64,000 nt of DNA from positions 1-64,000 of the forward strand of contig CALXOW010000003.1 of assembly GCA_944390115.1 (NCBI GenBank). The letters run 5' to 3'. The translations under genes and the position numbers were made by a program. Position 1 is the stretch's first letter. The number at the start of each line of letters is the position of its first letter. Of the stretch, positions 17,514-26,138 are shown one piece after another. This stretch comes from an uncultured Anaerobiospirillum sp. Lineage in GTDB: Bacteria > Pseudomonadota > Gammaproteobacteria > Enterobacterales > Succinivibrionaceae. A model generated the notes under the pieces. The model saw only the letters and a list, made by a program, of their open reading frames with translations. It was not told where the DNA came from and made no database searches.

Positions 17514-17909
17514 GCGCCAGCTCCCAGCATCGCTCTGCGCACTTAACGCAGATCAGAGCGCCCGCTCCCAGCGCCTGCTCCACTCGCAGCAGGTCCCGTC
17601 ATTTTTTGCTTTGTTGTGGTGCAAATTTGCCCGATAAGCGGGCTCGACATTAAAGCGGCGCGATCTGACCAATTGCCGTTATAATGCGCGGCATCGCAAA
17701 GGTGAATTTGCCGGAAATCTTGCGCCCGCTTGTGGCCTCAAGCGGTGGCGCCGTTGCCAGTTCGAGTACCTTGTTAGTCTTGGCAAGCTAACTTTTGCCC
17801 CCTCCTGCCTTAGCTCTGAGCAGCAAGAATGCTGGGCCTAGTGGGTTCAAGGTGAGGAGCAACTAGGAGTGAGCCGCGCTTGCTCCCATGTCTTTGGATA
17901 ATATGCTGC
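17514..17909. other. Intergenic region with a -10 box
   Basis: Just after the regulator stop, short GC-rich repeats occur (GCTCCCAGC/GCTCCCAGCGCC). A perfect TATAAT at 17680-17685, followed by GCGCGG, may be the promoter for the transporter; I cannot find a good -35 box. The leader would be about 220 bases. Confidence 0.45.
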
Positions 17910-19250
17910 ATGGCAAAGGATAACGTTACTGCACCAGATCTCACCACCACTGAACTAAACAACATTGAGGCTCAGCTGCACAAGCAACAAGACGCCGCAG
18001 CTGCTGCCGCCACCGCCGATCATGGACCTACGGGCATTCAGCCGACCGTAGTGGAGCAAGTCACCACCAGCGATAAGATTGCGTGGAGCTCCATTATCAT
18101 GCTGGGCATGCTCGCTGCTTTTGGTCCATTCTGCACCGACCTGTACTTACCGGCGGTCCCAACCATTACCCGTGAGCTCCAAACCGATGCTTCGACTATG
18201 CAGCTGACGCTGACCACGTCGTTCTTAGGTTTGGCCTTAGGTCAGCTCTTCATTGGACCAATCTCCGATGCCTTTGGGCGTAAGCGCCCGCTCTATCTGA
18301 GCCTGATCGTCTTTGCGCTCTCGTCGGTCGCCTGTGCCTTAGCCCCGAACATCACCTTCCTCATCATCGCCCGTCTGTTCCAAGGTATGGCCGGCGCCGG
18401 TGGCATTGTGCTGTCGCGTGCTATCGCCTGTGATATGTACCAAGGAGCACGCTTGACGCAGTTCATGAGTCTGCTCATGACCGTGAACAGCTTAGCGCCG
18501 ATCTTAGGTCCAATCGTGGGCTCGCTTATCTCGACCTTCTTTGATTGGCCAGCGATGTTCCTCTTCTTGGCGCTGTGGGGCGTGCTGCTCTTGTTAGGCT
18601 CGTTCAAGGCGGTACCTGAGAGCTTGCCGCCTGCTAAGCGCTCGCCTCAGATTAGCGGAGCCATTTGGGGCATGTGCAAGGAGTTCACGAACGCACGCTT
18701 CATGTGTCTGGCCCTGTCCTTGTCCTTTGTTCAAGGTAGCTTCTTTGGTTATTTGGCCTCCTCGCCTTTTATCTTCCAGACCATCTTTGGCTTAAGCCCG
18801 TTTGCGTACTCGGTAGTCTTCGCCCTCAATGCCGTGTGCATCACGGTGGCCGCCAACATCGCAGGCATGATGGCCAAGCGCCTCTCCGAGCCCTTCGTGG
18901 TCAAGCTTGCGTTGTTCTTACAGCTCGTTGCCACAGTGGCTTTGGGCTTTAATGTGTGCTTAGAGCTGAACAGCATCGTCATCGTGTGCCTGAGCTTTGC
19001 CTTATTCGTGGCGATGATGGGTGCCGCCCAGACCGCAGGTTTTGGCCTGGTGATGGGCGCACGCTCGGGCGGTGCGGGCGCCGCCTCGGGCCTCTTTGGC
19101 GTGCTCCAATTCGTCTTTGGTGCGATTAGTGCGCCGCTCGTCGGCCTCATGGGTGAGTCCTCGATGGTGCCACAGCTTGTCATCATGGCAGTGTGCACGG
19201 TCTGTGCAATTGTCTTGTTCCAGCTTGGTCTCAAGCAGCACCGTTTCTAG
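17910..19250 (+). CDS. Bcr/CflA-family multidrug efflux transporter (MFS)
   Basis: 446 residues from the ATG at 17910, which aligns with the start of its tandem copy (MAKD / MTKD); a TTG 30 bases upstream is less likely. After a ~55-residue hydrophilic N-terminus come 12 hydrophobic segments. Family motifs are FCTDLYLPAVPTI in TM1-loop, LGQLFIGPISDAFGRKRPL (MFS motif A), then LFQGMAGAGGIVLSRAIACD, and SLAPILGPIVG in TM5. Bcr/CflA proteins are inner-membrane proton antiporters exporting drugs or other small molecules; the native substrate here is unknown. The long Gln/Ala N-terminal extension (KQQDAAAAAATAD) is absent from its copy downstream. No strong ribosome binding site is visible. Confidence 0.9.
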   Translation: MAKDNVTAPDLTTTELNNIEAQLHKQQDAAAAAATADHGPTGIQPTVVEQVTTSDKIAWSSIIMLGMLAAFGPFCTDLYLPAVPTITRELQTDASTMQLTLTTSFLGLALGQLFIGPISDAFGRKRPLYLSLIVFALSSVACALAPNITFLIIARLFQGMAGAGGIVLSRAIACDMYQGARLTQFMSLLMTVNSLAPILGPIVGSLISTFFDWPAMFLFLALWGVLLLLGSFKAVPESLPPAKRSPQISGAIWGMCKEFTNARFMCLALSLSFVQGSFFGYLASSPFIFQTIFGLSPFAYSVVFALNAVCITVAANIAGMMAKRLSEPFVVKLALFLQLVATVALGFNVCLELNSIVIVCLSFALFVAMMGAAQTAGFGLVMGARSGGAGAASGLFGVLQFVFGAISAPLVGLMGESSMVPQLVIMAVCTVCAIVLFQLGLKQHRF

Positions 19251-19335
19251 CGACGGCACAGCGCGCATGCAAGTCACAGCTCAACGGCTGAGATTGCACG
19301 CAGAAAGAGCGAAAATTCGCGCTAGCTCCCAACCT

Positions 19336-19368
19336 CGGCCCGACCAAAATAGAGATGTGGTCGGGCCG
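19336..19368 (+). terminator. Hairpin after the first Bcr/CflA gene
   Basis: An 11-bp perfect stem, CGGCCCGACCA with TGGTCGGGCCG, and an 11-base loop, 85 bases after the stop. No T run follows directly, so it may be an RNA-stabilising hairpin or a weak terminator. The rest of the 19251-19614 gap shows nothing else clear. Confidence 0.5.
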
Positions 19369-19614
19369 CGTTACAATATTGCAACGCAATACTTTTTTCG
19401 GCCCGCTGGGCCGTGCGGACGTGATGACTGAGTTGACCATACGGTGAGTGATGGTCACCGCAAACGGAGCTCATTCTTACGTCTGTCCCCTTCTGCTAAA
19501 GCTTAGGCTTAAGTTCAGCTGCTAAGAACGCATCAGACTGAACGGCCTGACCATCAAGCTTTAGGTGGAAGCAACTGACCGCAGCTTGCTGCGGCCGAGG
19601 CGGGGATTCCCATT

Positions 19615-20841
19615 ATGACAAAGGACATTAACAGTGAAACGATAACCACCACTGATCACATCGCTTGGGTCAACATCATCATGTTGGCGATGCTCGCCGC
19701 ATTTGGCCCGTTCTGCACTGATCTTTACCTTCCGGCGCTCCCAGCCATTACCCGTGAGCTCAATACGGACGCTGCAGCGATCCAGCTGACGCTCACCACT
19801 TCCTTCTTAGGTCTAGCCTTAGGCCAACTCTTCATTGGACCGATTTCCGATGCCTATGGGCGCAAACGCCCGCTCTACGCGAGCTTAGTGGTTTTTGCCC
19901 TGTCTTCGGTGGCGTGTGCACTCGCGCCCAATATCACCTTCTTGATTATTGCCCGTTTCTTTCAGGGCTTAGCCGGAGCTGGAGGCATTGTGCTGTCTCG
20001 TGCCATTGCCTGCGATCTGTACCAAGGGGCGCGCTTAACGCAGTTCATGAGCTTGCTCATGACGATCAACAGCTTGGCGCCGATCTTAGGCCCGATCTGC
20101 GGTTCGCTCATCGCTACACACTTTGATTGGCCCGCGCTGTTCCTCTTTCTGGCGCTCTGGGGTTCCTTATTGCTATTGGCCTCGTTCAAGGCTATTGACG
20201 AGACCTTACCTCCAGATAAGCGCAGTCCGCAGATTAAAGAGGCGATCTTTGACCTGGGGCGTGAGCTCAAGAATCCGCCCTTTATGTGCCTGGCCCTGGC
20301 GCTGTCATTGATTTCGGGTGCCTTCTTTGGCTATTTAGCGGCCTCGCCTTTCATCTTTCAAGAGATCTTTGGTCTCACGCCCTTTGAGTACTCCTTGGTG
20401 TTTGGCCTCAACGCCGTCTGCGTCACGGTAGGGGCGAATGCGGCGGCGTGGCTGGCACGGCGCATCCCTGAGCGCAAGATTGCGCTGGCGTCGATTGTGC
20501 TGTTGCTGCTTGCTCCACTAGGCTTGCTCACCGAGATTATCTTGGAGCTCCACAGTTTTTACTTGGTGGCGGTGAGCCTAGCGCTCTTTATCGTGATGAA
20601 TGGCGCGGCACAAAGCACCGGCTTTACCGAGGTGATGGCACTACGCCAGGGCGGCGCGGGCGCAGCCACAGGCTTGTTTGGCGTGCTCACCTTCTTATTT
20701 GGCGCCTTGACCGCGCCTTTAGTCGGCCTCATGGGCGAGACCTCCATGGTGCCCTTGATGCTGGTGATGCTGGTCTGTGGTGCAGGCGCGTTCATCTTGT
20801 TCAAGCTGGGCCTGACGCAAAGGGCAGCAAAGATGGGTTAA
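19615..20841 (+). CDS. Bcr/CflA-family multidrug efflux transporter, tandem copy
   Basis: 408 residues, 12 membrane segments, very similar to the preceding transporter through the N-terminal half (FCTDLYLPALPAI, LFIGPISDAYGRKRPL, FFQGLAGAGGIVLSRAIACD) and more divergent in TM9-TM11 (IALASIVLLLLAPLGLL). The short N-terminus (MTKDINSETITTTDHIAW) lacks the extension of the first copy. This pattern indicates an old tandem duplication followed by divergence, most likely in the substrate-facing C-terminal half. Each copy appears to have its own transcription unit. Probable inner-membrane proton-driven exporter; substrate unknown. Confidence 0.9.
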   Translation: MTKDINSETITTTDHIAWVNIIMLAMLAAFGPFCTDLYLPALPAITRELNTDAAAIQLTLTTSFLGLALGQLFIGPISDAYGRKRPLYASLVVFALSSVACALAPNITFLIIARFFQGLAGAGGIVLSRAIACDLYQGARLTQFMSLLMTINSLAPILGPICGSLIATHFDWPALFLFLALWGSLLLLASFKAIDETLPPDKRSPQIKEAIFDLGRELKNPPFMCLALALSLISGAFFGYLAASPFIFQEIFGLTPFEYSLVFGLNAVCVTVGANAAAWLARRIPERKIALASIVLLLLAPLGLLTEIILELHSFYLVAVSLALFIVMNGAAQSTGFTEVMALRQGGAGAATGLFGVLTFLFGALTAPLVGLMGETSMVPLMLVMLVCGAGAFILFKLGLTQRAAKMG

Positions 20842-21036
20842 AACCACTAGGGCTGTACAGCTCGGTGTTGCGCCCTAACGAGCGCGCTACTAGCGGTGAG
20901 GGCACCTCATTATTAGTGGTTGGCCGCAGTGCTTGGACTCAGCTCTTGGGGTGTGCCTTACCTGTCTGAACATATGGGGTGTAGAGACTTATTAGCATGA
21001 AGTTATATGGTTGCTCCGGCGGCATGAGCTTGCCGT

Positions 21037-21042
21037 TATAAT
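21037..21042 (+). promoter_or_regulatory. -10 box upstream of the DsbA-like gene
   Basis: Perfect TATAAT in the context TTGCCGTTATAATGGGC, nearly identical to the context at 17672-17688. No ideal -35 box; TTGCTC at 21011 is 20 bases away. Confidence 0.45.
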
Positions 21043-21100
21043 GGGCAAGCGCTTTGCTATGCTTAAGCGCTTGACCCTATCTTTTTGTAAGGAAATGCTG

Positions 21101-21880
21101 ATGTCCGCTCATCTTTCATTACGTTCGCGCCTTGGTCGTAAGTTAGCTCCGCTCACCTTGAGCCTGCTCACGCTGTGGGGTGGTGCTGCCGTTGCTGAAG
21201 AGGAACAGACCACTGAGGTCTTTAACGCCGAGGAGCAAGCGGCCATCGAGCAAATTGTGCGCAACTACCTCATTAGCCACCCAGAAATCTTGGTGGATAC
21301 CGCCCGCGCCTTAGAGCAGGCGCAGCAAGAGCAGCAACAAGAGCTGATTGTCACGGCGATCGATGAGCTGCGCACTAACGATCTGGTGCCAGTACGTGGT
21401 AACCGTGACGCTAAGCACTATTTGATCGAGTTCTACGACGTCAATTGCGGTTATTGCAAGGTGGTACGTCCCTTCACTCATCGCTTAGCCCAAGAAGAGG
21501 ATGTGGCCATCTTCTACATTGAGTTCCCAATCTTATCTGAGACCTCGGTCAAGGCTGCGGCCTTAGCCTTGTCGCTCTATCAACAAGACCCTAAGCTGTA
21601 CTTTGATTACCAAGAGAAGGTCATGACCTACAAGGGCAAGATCGACTCTGAGGACCAGCTGCGTGAGTTCATCTCCGAGGTCGGGGGCGATTATGACAAG
21701 ATTGCGGCTAAGGCTATGACCGATATCAAGATCCAGCGTGCGCTGCGTGCCAATATGCTCTTAGGTCAGAATCTGGGCGTGCGTGGTACCCCATTCTTCA
21801 TCTTAGACGGTGAGGTCATTCGCGGTGCCATCAACGATTACTCGGTCTTCGAGGACATCTTAAAGCGTAACGAGAAGTAA
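21101..21880 (+). CDS. Periplasmic thiol:disulfide oxidoreductase, DsbA/Com1-like
   Basis: 259 residues from the ATG at 21101, chosen because TAAGGA lies 7 bases upstream and a Sec signal peptide follows directly (basic LRSRLGRK, hydrophobic LTLSLLTLWGGA, cleavage after AVA near 32). A helical N-terminal segment at about 40-95 (FNAEEQAAIEQIVRNYL..HPEIL) is typical of Com1/BdbD-like proteins. The thioredoxin fold has the active site CGYC at 116-119 and the cis-Pro loop GVRGTPFF near 225. It probably forms or isomerises disulfides in exported proteins. A small membrane protein gene starts 3 bases after its stop, so the two are translationally linked. Confidence 0.88.
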   Translation: MSAHLSLRSRLGRKLAPLTLSLLTLWGGAAVAEEEQTTEVFNAEEQAAIEQIVRNYLISHPEILVDTARALEQAQQEQQQELIVTAIDELRTNDLVPVRGNRDAKHYLIEFYDVNCGYCKVVRPFTHRLAQEEDVAIFYIEFPILSETSVKAAALALSLYQQDPKLYFDYQEKVMTYKGKIDSEDQLREFISEVGGDYDKIAAKAMTDIKIQRALRANMLLGQNLGVRGTPFFILDGEVIRGAINDYSVFEDILKRNEK

Positions 21881-21883
21881 GCT

Positions 21884-22309
21884 GTGAATTGGTACATCGT
21901 ATTGGCGCTGGCCGTGCCCTTTCTCTTTGTAGTGGGCGTGGTCTATAGCGCCATTAAAGAGCAAAAGGTGCTCGAAGACGGGCAGCTCAAAAAGGTGCTG
22001 GCCGAGCGCCACGCCAAGGGCCTCATCAATAAGCGCGGCGCTTATGACGATGAGGACGATTATGGTGTGCCCGCGCGCCAAGACCTCAAGCGCAGTCCGT
22101 CTGAGTCCCAGCGCAGTCAGTCAGCACCCCAACAAAGTCAGTCAGAGCAGCACAGCCATCAAGCTGAGGGCGCCAGCGCCCCAGCTGAGGCACAACGCAC
22201 TCAAAGTGACGGGGCGACGGAACCAAATCATGAGCCTAAACGCTACGAATCCTTAGGTAACACTGAGGCTCGTGATGCTGCTTCGTACTTTGCCAAGTAC
22301 TATAAGTAA
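21884..22309 (+). CDS. Small single-pass membrane protein, unknown
   Basis: 141 residues from a GTG start 3 bases after the DsbA-like gene. One N-terminal membrane segment (about 3-22, WYIVLALAVPFLFVVGVVYS) is followed by a charged helix (EQKVLEDGQLKKVLAERHAK), an acidic patch (DDEDDYG) and a long Ser/Gln/Pro-rich disordered region, ending with a short ordered tail (DAASYFAKYYK). I do not recognise a family. Its fixed position behind an oxidoreductase suggests a membrane partner or assembly role, which is inference. Confidence 0.7.
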   Translation: MNWYIVLALAVPFLFVVGVVYSAIKEQKVLEDGQLKKVLAERHAKGLINKRGAYDDEDDYGVPARQDLKRSPSESQRSQSAPQQSQSEQHSHQAEGASAPAEAQRTQSDGATEPNHEPKRYESLGNTEARDAASYFAKYYK

Positions 22310-22612
22310 GTGCCAAAATGGTGCAAAGAGGGCGTCAAAAGCGGGGCAAATAACGCAAAGTAGGGGTTAGTGTGGTCACTAAATGCGCAAAGGGCCGCAG
22401 CTCGGGCTGTGACGGTGCACACTAAGCACACGTTAAGTGAGAGGCGGCGTCAAGCCACCCGGTCTGACTGGGAAGTCTGGCCCCTTAGCGCTGTTTGTTG
22501 GTTATTGACCCACATGCCCCAAGCTTGCTGCCTGTCTTAGCACCATAATCTTGGTAGAGACTAAATGCAGGAGCTGCACTCCTTGAGGCCGGGGGTCAAG
22601 GAGCATGAATTA
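22310..22612. other. Intergenic region before cstA
   Basis: About 300 bases without a gene. I see no convincing promoter or terminator beyond the AAGGAG at 22598 that serves cstA. Confidence 0.45.
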
Positions 22613-24352
22613 ATGAGCGGCTCTGTACTTTTCTGCATCTGCCTTGCTTACTTCGTCTTAGCTTATTTTGTCTACGGCGGATTTTTAGCACGCGTTTTCA
22701 AGATCGATCCTAATCGTCCGACCCCAGCCCACACTCAATATGACGGTGTGGACTATGTGCCTACCCCAGCCCCAGTGCTGTATGGCCACCACTTTGCCTC
22801 GATTGCGGGCCCAGGCCCAATCGTCGGCCCAATTATGGCCGCTTACTTCGGCTTCCTGCCTGCTCTGATTTGGATTTTAGTCGGCTGCGTCTTTGTCGGT
22901 GCTTTCCACGACTTTGCTGCCTTGGTCATGTCGGTGCGTAACCGTGGTCGCTCGATCTCCTTTATCATGGAGCGCCTGATGGGCTACACCGGCCGCCAGC
23001 TCTTCTTAATCTTCTGCATGGCCTGCTTGGTGCTGATTGTCGCCATCTTCTCGCTTATGATTGCGGGCATGTTTGTCCAGCTGCCGGAGGTCGCTTCGGC
23101 CAGCATCATGTTCATTGTGCTGGCACCAATCTTTGCCTTCTGCACCGTGCGTCTTAAGATGCGCTTAGCCCCAGCTTCGTTTATCTTTGTGCCGCTGGTC
23201 TTCTTCTGCGTTTATTTAGGCACCGTTGTTCCAATTGACTTAGTCAATGCCTTTGATATGGACTCAGGCTCAGCCACCATGGTTTGGCTCGCGGTCTTAG
23301 CAATCTATATCTTTGGTGCCTCGGTCATCCCAGTACAATGGTTACTCCAGCCACGTGACTACCTCAACAGCTATCTGCTCTACGGCATGTTAGCCTTAGG
23401 TATCGTCTCGATTTTGGCTTACAACCCAGAGATCAAGATGGCCGCCTTCAATGGTTGGGAAGCTGTTACCGCTGATGGCAATATGACCGCCATGATTCCA
23501 GCCTTGTTCATCTTCATTGCCTGCGGTGCCTGCTCGGGCTTCCACTCCTTGGTCGCCTCTGGTACCACCTCCAAGCAGATCAACTCCGAAAAGGATATGG
23601 TCAAGATCGGCTATGGCGGCATGATCATGGAAGGCATTGTCGGTATTATGGCCTTAGTGGCGGTGATGTCCTTTGAGCCTGCCACCTTTATGGAAGTAGG
23701 CAAGAACCAGCCAATGGCCTTTGCTACCGCGATTGCTTCGTTCTCGACTGCTGTCGGCATCCCAGAGGTTTATGCCAAGGTCTTCATCTCGCTTGCCATC
23801 TCGGCCTTTATGATGACCTCGCTTGATACGGCCACCCGTTTAGGTCGCTTCATTTGGCAAGAGATCTTCTTACCACGCACTATTGACCGCGATGGTAAGG
23901 AAATCGAGATTGACCCAAAGACCGCACGCGCTCAATTAGCCCCATGGCGCCGTCACCTCACCAACACCTACACCGCTGCCATTATCGTGGTTGGTGCTTC
24001 GATTCTGATGGCCTTATCGGGCAGTGCTGCCAGCATTTGGCCAATCTTCGGTGCCAGCAACCAGCTGATGGCCGCCTTAACCTTCTTAGGCATCACCATC
24101 TACCTCTTGGTCAAGGGCTCGAAGTGGTACATCGCCTTTATCCCAATGGTCTTCATGATGGTCATGAGCTTATGGGGTGTCATCCAGGTTATTACCCAGC
24201 AATGGGGTAAGAACATGGTCCTGGTAGTTGCAGGCTGCTTCTTAGTAGTCATGGCAGTTCTGATGATTGCCTTAGGCTTATCGATCATCAGCCATCACTT
24301 ACGTATCCACTTCAAGGGCGGCCAGCACGCTACCGCGATTGAAGAGGCCTAA
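22613..24352 (+). CDS. cstA: CstA-family peptide/pyruvate transporter
   Basis: 579 residues from the ATG at 22613; AAGGAG is 9 bases upstream and the membrane segment begins at once, whereas an ATG at 22565 adds 16 unlikely residues. About 14-16 hydrophobic segments. Family signatures are the N-terminal YGGFLARVFKID followed by GVDYVPTPAPVLYGHHFASIAG, GPIVGPIMAAYFG and FHDFAALVMSVRNRGRS, and the later CGACSGFHSLVASGTTSKQI and SLDTATRLGRFIWQE. E. coli CstA and BtsT take up peptides or pyruvate and are longer (~700); this is the shorter form found in many anaerobes. Inner membrane. Followed by a terminator. Confidence 0.92.
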   Translation: MSGSVLFCICLAYFVLAYFVYGGFLARVFKIDPNRPTPAHTQYDGVDYVPTPAPVLYGHHFASIAGPGPIVGPIMAAYFGFLPALIWILVGCVFVGAFHDFAALVMSVRNRGRSISFIMERLMGYTGRQLFLIFCMACLVLIVAIFSLMIAGMFVQLPEVASASIMFIVLAPIFAFCTVRLKMRLAPASFIFVPLVFFCVYLGTVVPIDLVNAFDMDSGSATMVWLAVLAIYIFGASVIPVQWLLQPRDYLNSYLLYGMLALGIVSILAYNPEIKMAAFNGWEAVTADGNMTAMIPALFIFIACGACSGFHSLVASGTTSKQINSEKDMVKIGYGGMIMEGIVGIMALVAVMSFEPATFMEVGKNQPMAFATAIASFSTAVGIPEVYAKVFISLAISAFMMTSLDTATRLGRFIWQEIFLPRTIDRDGKEIEIDPKTARAQLAPWRRHLTNTYTAAIIVVGASILMALSGSAASIWPIFGASNQLMAALTFLGITIYLLVKGSKWYIAFIPMVFMMVMSLWGVIQVITQQWGKNMVLVVAGCFLVVMAVLMIALGLSIISHHLRIHFKGGQHATAIEEA

Positions 24353-24400
24353 GCCCCAAGCTTAGCGCAATCGAGCTAAGCTCAGCTTAGAACACACAGA

Positions 24401-24430
24401 GGGCATCTTTCGCAAGGGAGATGCCCTTTG
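24401..24430 (+). terminator. Terminator after cstA
   Basis: An 8-bp stem, GGGCATCT with AGATGCCC, 10-base loop, followed by TTTG. It closely resembles the hairpin at 24826-24858 on the far side of the gap. Confidence 0.65.
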
Positions 24431-24442
24431 TGCGTCTTGGCA

Positions 24443-24552
24443 CTACGGGCGGCGGCTCCAATCGAGGTTGCGTGGCTCCAGAAGGCGCGGCGTCTTTCGT
24501 GACCAGCTTCAATCACCGTGTGCCCTCCCGCCACCCCCGCCGCCGCCCGTAG
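24443..24552. repeat. 13-bp perfect inverted repeat in the cstA-hsdS gap
   Basis: CTACGGGCGGCGG at 24443-24455 pairs with CCGCCGCCCGTAG at 24540-24552, with 84 bases between. The surrounding 24353-24877 gap has no gene. Confidence 0.5.
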
Positions 24553-24825
24553 GGCGAGGCCAGCGCAGAACCGTGTGAGCTTAAATCTTTGGTCGGTGTG
24601 CCTTAAGGCGCCTTAGTCTCAATGGCTTAGTGATGGCGCCAGGTTTAGTGAGAGCTTACGCCCACATGTGGTAGTGGTATCAGGCAGCCTTAGTCTCTAA
24701 GGGGGACGAGCGGCGTGACGATGGCTTGAGTGTGGCTGCCAAATGAAGCGTGCGCGGTGCGGGCGCTGAACACGTCAGAAGCCGCTGTGGCATGGCGCCA
24801 GCGTTGATGGTTTAGTCCGAGACAA

Positions 24826-24858
24826 CAAGGGCATCTGCCGTGATGGAGGATGCCCTTG
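24826..24858 (-). terminator. Terminator-like hairpin after hsdS
   Basis: A 10-bp perfect stem, CAAGGGCATC with GATGCCCTTG, 13-base loop, 20 bases beyond the hsdS stop on the minus strand. The T run is weak (TTGTTGTC). Confidence 0.6.
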
Positions 24859-24877
24859 AGTGCGGTAAGGCTAATGC

Positions 24878-26122
24878 CTAGACAAAGAGCTGCTGGAGCA
24901 GGCCTTTCTTGAGCTCGCGCCACTTCTCAAGCTCAGCCTTGGACAAAGCAATCACATCATCGATAGCGTCAAGGCATTCGGCGATCTTGCGTTGCTCTTC
25001 AAGGCTTGAAGGTACATAAGCTTTGATTTTGCTGATATCCTTTTCTTTGATATGAACAACTTGCGGCCCCTGAGCAACACGGGATATTGCTTGCTTGACC
25101 TGATGGTTGATTACGTAGCTTAGAATCCTACCATCGAGCCAAGGCACAGGGCGGTAGATAAGCAGATCGCTGCCAAGGATTACGCCTTCTTGCATCACGC
25201 AAGTCGCGGTTGAGATGTCTTCTGCAGTTTCACCTGATGTAGGTATGAGCACATCACCTATGTGGCTTAAGAACTTTGGTTCAACCTTTTTCTCTGTTCG
25301 TCGTACGATGTTGTATGCTACTTCTTCGTAGGTGGTGTATAGCTCTCCATATAGGATGAGTGGCGTGCCGTTATCTGAGATGGCGGCTTTAGAAAGTGGC
25401 GCGCCCTTTTGAAAGGTGCCAAGCTCACCCAGTGTTTTGCATTTCCAGTCAGGAAAGTCAGAGCCATCATCAGCCTTGAAGCGAACTTCTTGGCTAAATA
25501 GCTTTTGAACCACGCCCTTCTTGCGTTGTTCCCAAGCATCAACAATTGATTCCATTTGATTTATAGTATTATCAATTGATGATGCTATACGAACGACTTG
25601 TTGTTGTTCTTCAATGGATGGAATGTAAATAACGATGTTAAAGAAATCATCGACCGAAATATTAAGTGAACCATGTTGTCGAGCGCCTTTGCTACAAATA
25701 GATGCAACTTCTCGAGTCCATTTTTGGCTCTCAAAATAGTAAGCTAAAAAGTCTGAGTCGATGTTTGCTCGATCTTTGATGCTGAAGCAGAAATATAAAG
25801 GAGTAACGGCTCCGCAAGAAACCTTGGTTAAACGATGGATTGCACCATAATCATAGCCTTTTGATGAGCTATGATTGTACGCAAACTCACCTTGATACAA
25901 AAGAGTGTAATTTGATAGGTCAGAGCTTGCTACAGTTTTGTTGAAGTACGACTCTTGATCAATAAGACCATCACGTGCAGACATTGTAAGGGGAATATTT
26001 GTCTGGTTTTCACTATTCTTGCGAGTGACACGATTAACTAATGATGAAAGTACATAAGGTTGCCATTCAGCTTGGTAATACTGCCCATTGCTATCCTTAA
26101 ATCTAGCTAAAGGTCTAGCCAT
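24878..26122 (-). CDS. hsdS: Type I restriction-modification specificity subunit
   Basis: 414 residues. It has the usual two target-recognition domains, about 20-190 and 225-385, each closed by a conserved helical region (EEQQQVVRIASSIDNTINQM..WEQRKKGVVQKLF and LEEQRKIAECLDAIDDVI..KWRELKKGLLQQLF). These define the two halves of the DNA target and bind two HsdM subunits. The first recognition domain (about 25550-26100) is clearly richer in A+T and rare codons than the second, suggesting recombination or transfer of that half. The ATG at 26122 has AAGGAT upstream and starts 16 bases after the hsdM stop. Last gene of hsdR-hsdM-hsdS. Target sequence cannot be predicted here. Confidence 0.93.
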   Translation of the reverse strand: MARPLARFKDSNGQYYQAEWQPYVLSSLVNRVTRKNSENQTNIPLTMSARDGLIDQESYFNKTVASSDLSNYTLLYQGEFAYNHSSSKGYDYGAIHRLTKVSCGAVTPLYFCFSIKDRANIDSDFLAYYFESQKWTREVASICSKGARQHGSLNISVDDFFNIVIYIPSIEEQQQVVRIASSIDNTINQMESIVDAWEQRKKGVVQKLFSQEVRFKADDGSDFPDWKCKTLGELGTFQKGAPLSKAAISDNGTPLILYGELYTTYEEVAYNIVRRTEKKVEPKFLSHIGDVLIPTSGETAEDISTATCVMQEGVILGSDLLIYRPVPWLDGRILSYVINHQVKQAISRVAQGPQVVHIKEKDISKIKAYVPSSLEEQRKIAECLDAIDDVIALSKAELEKWRELKKGLLQQLFV

Positions 26123-26138
26123 AGCGTGATCCTTTATA

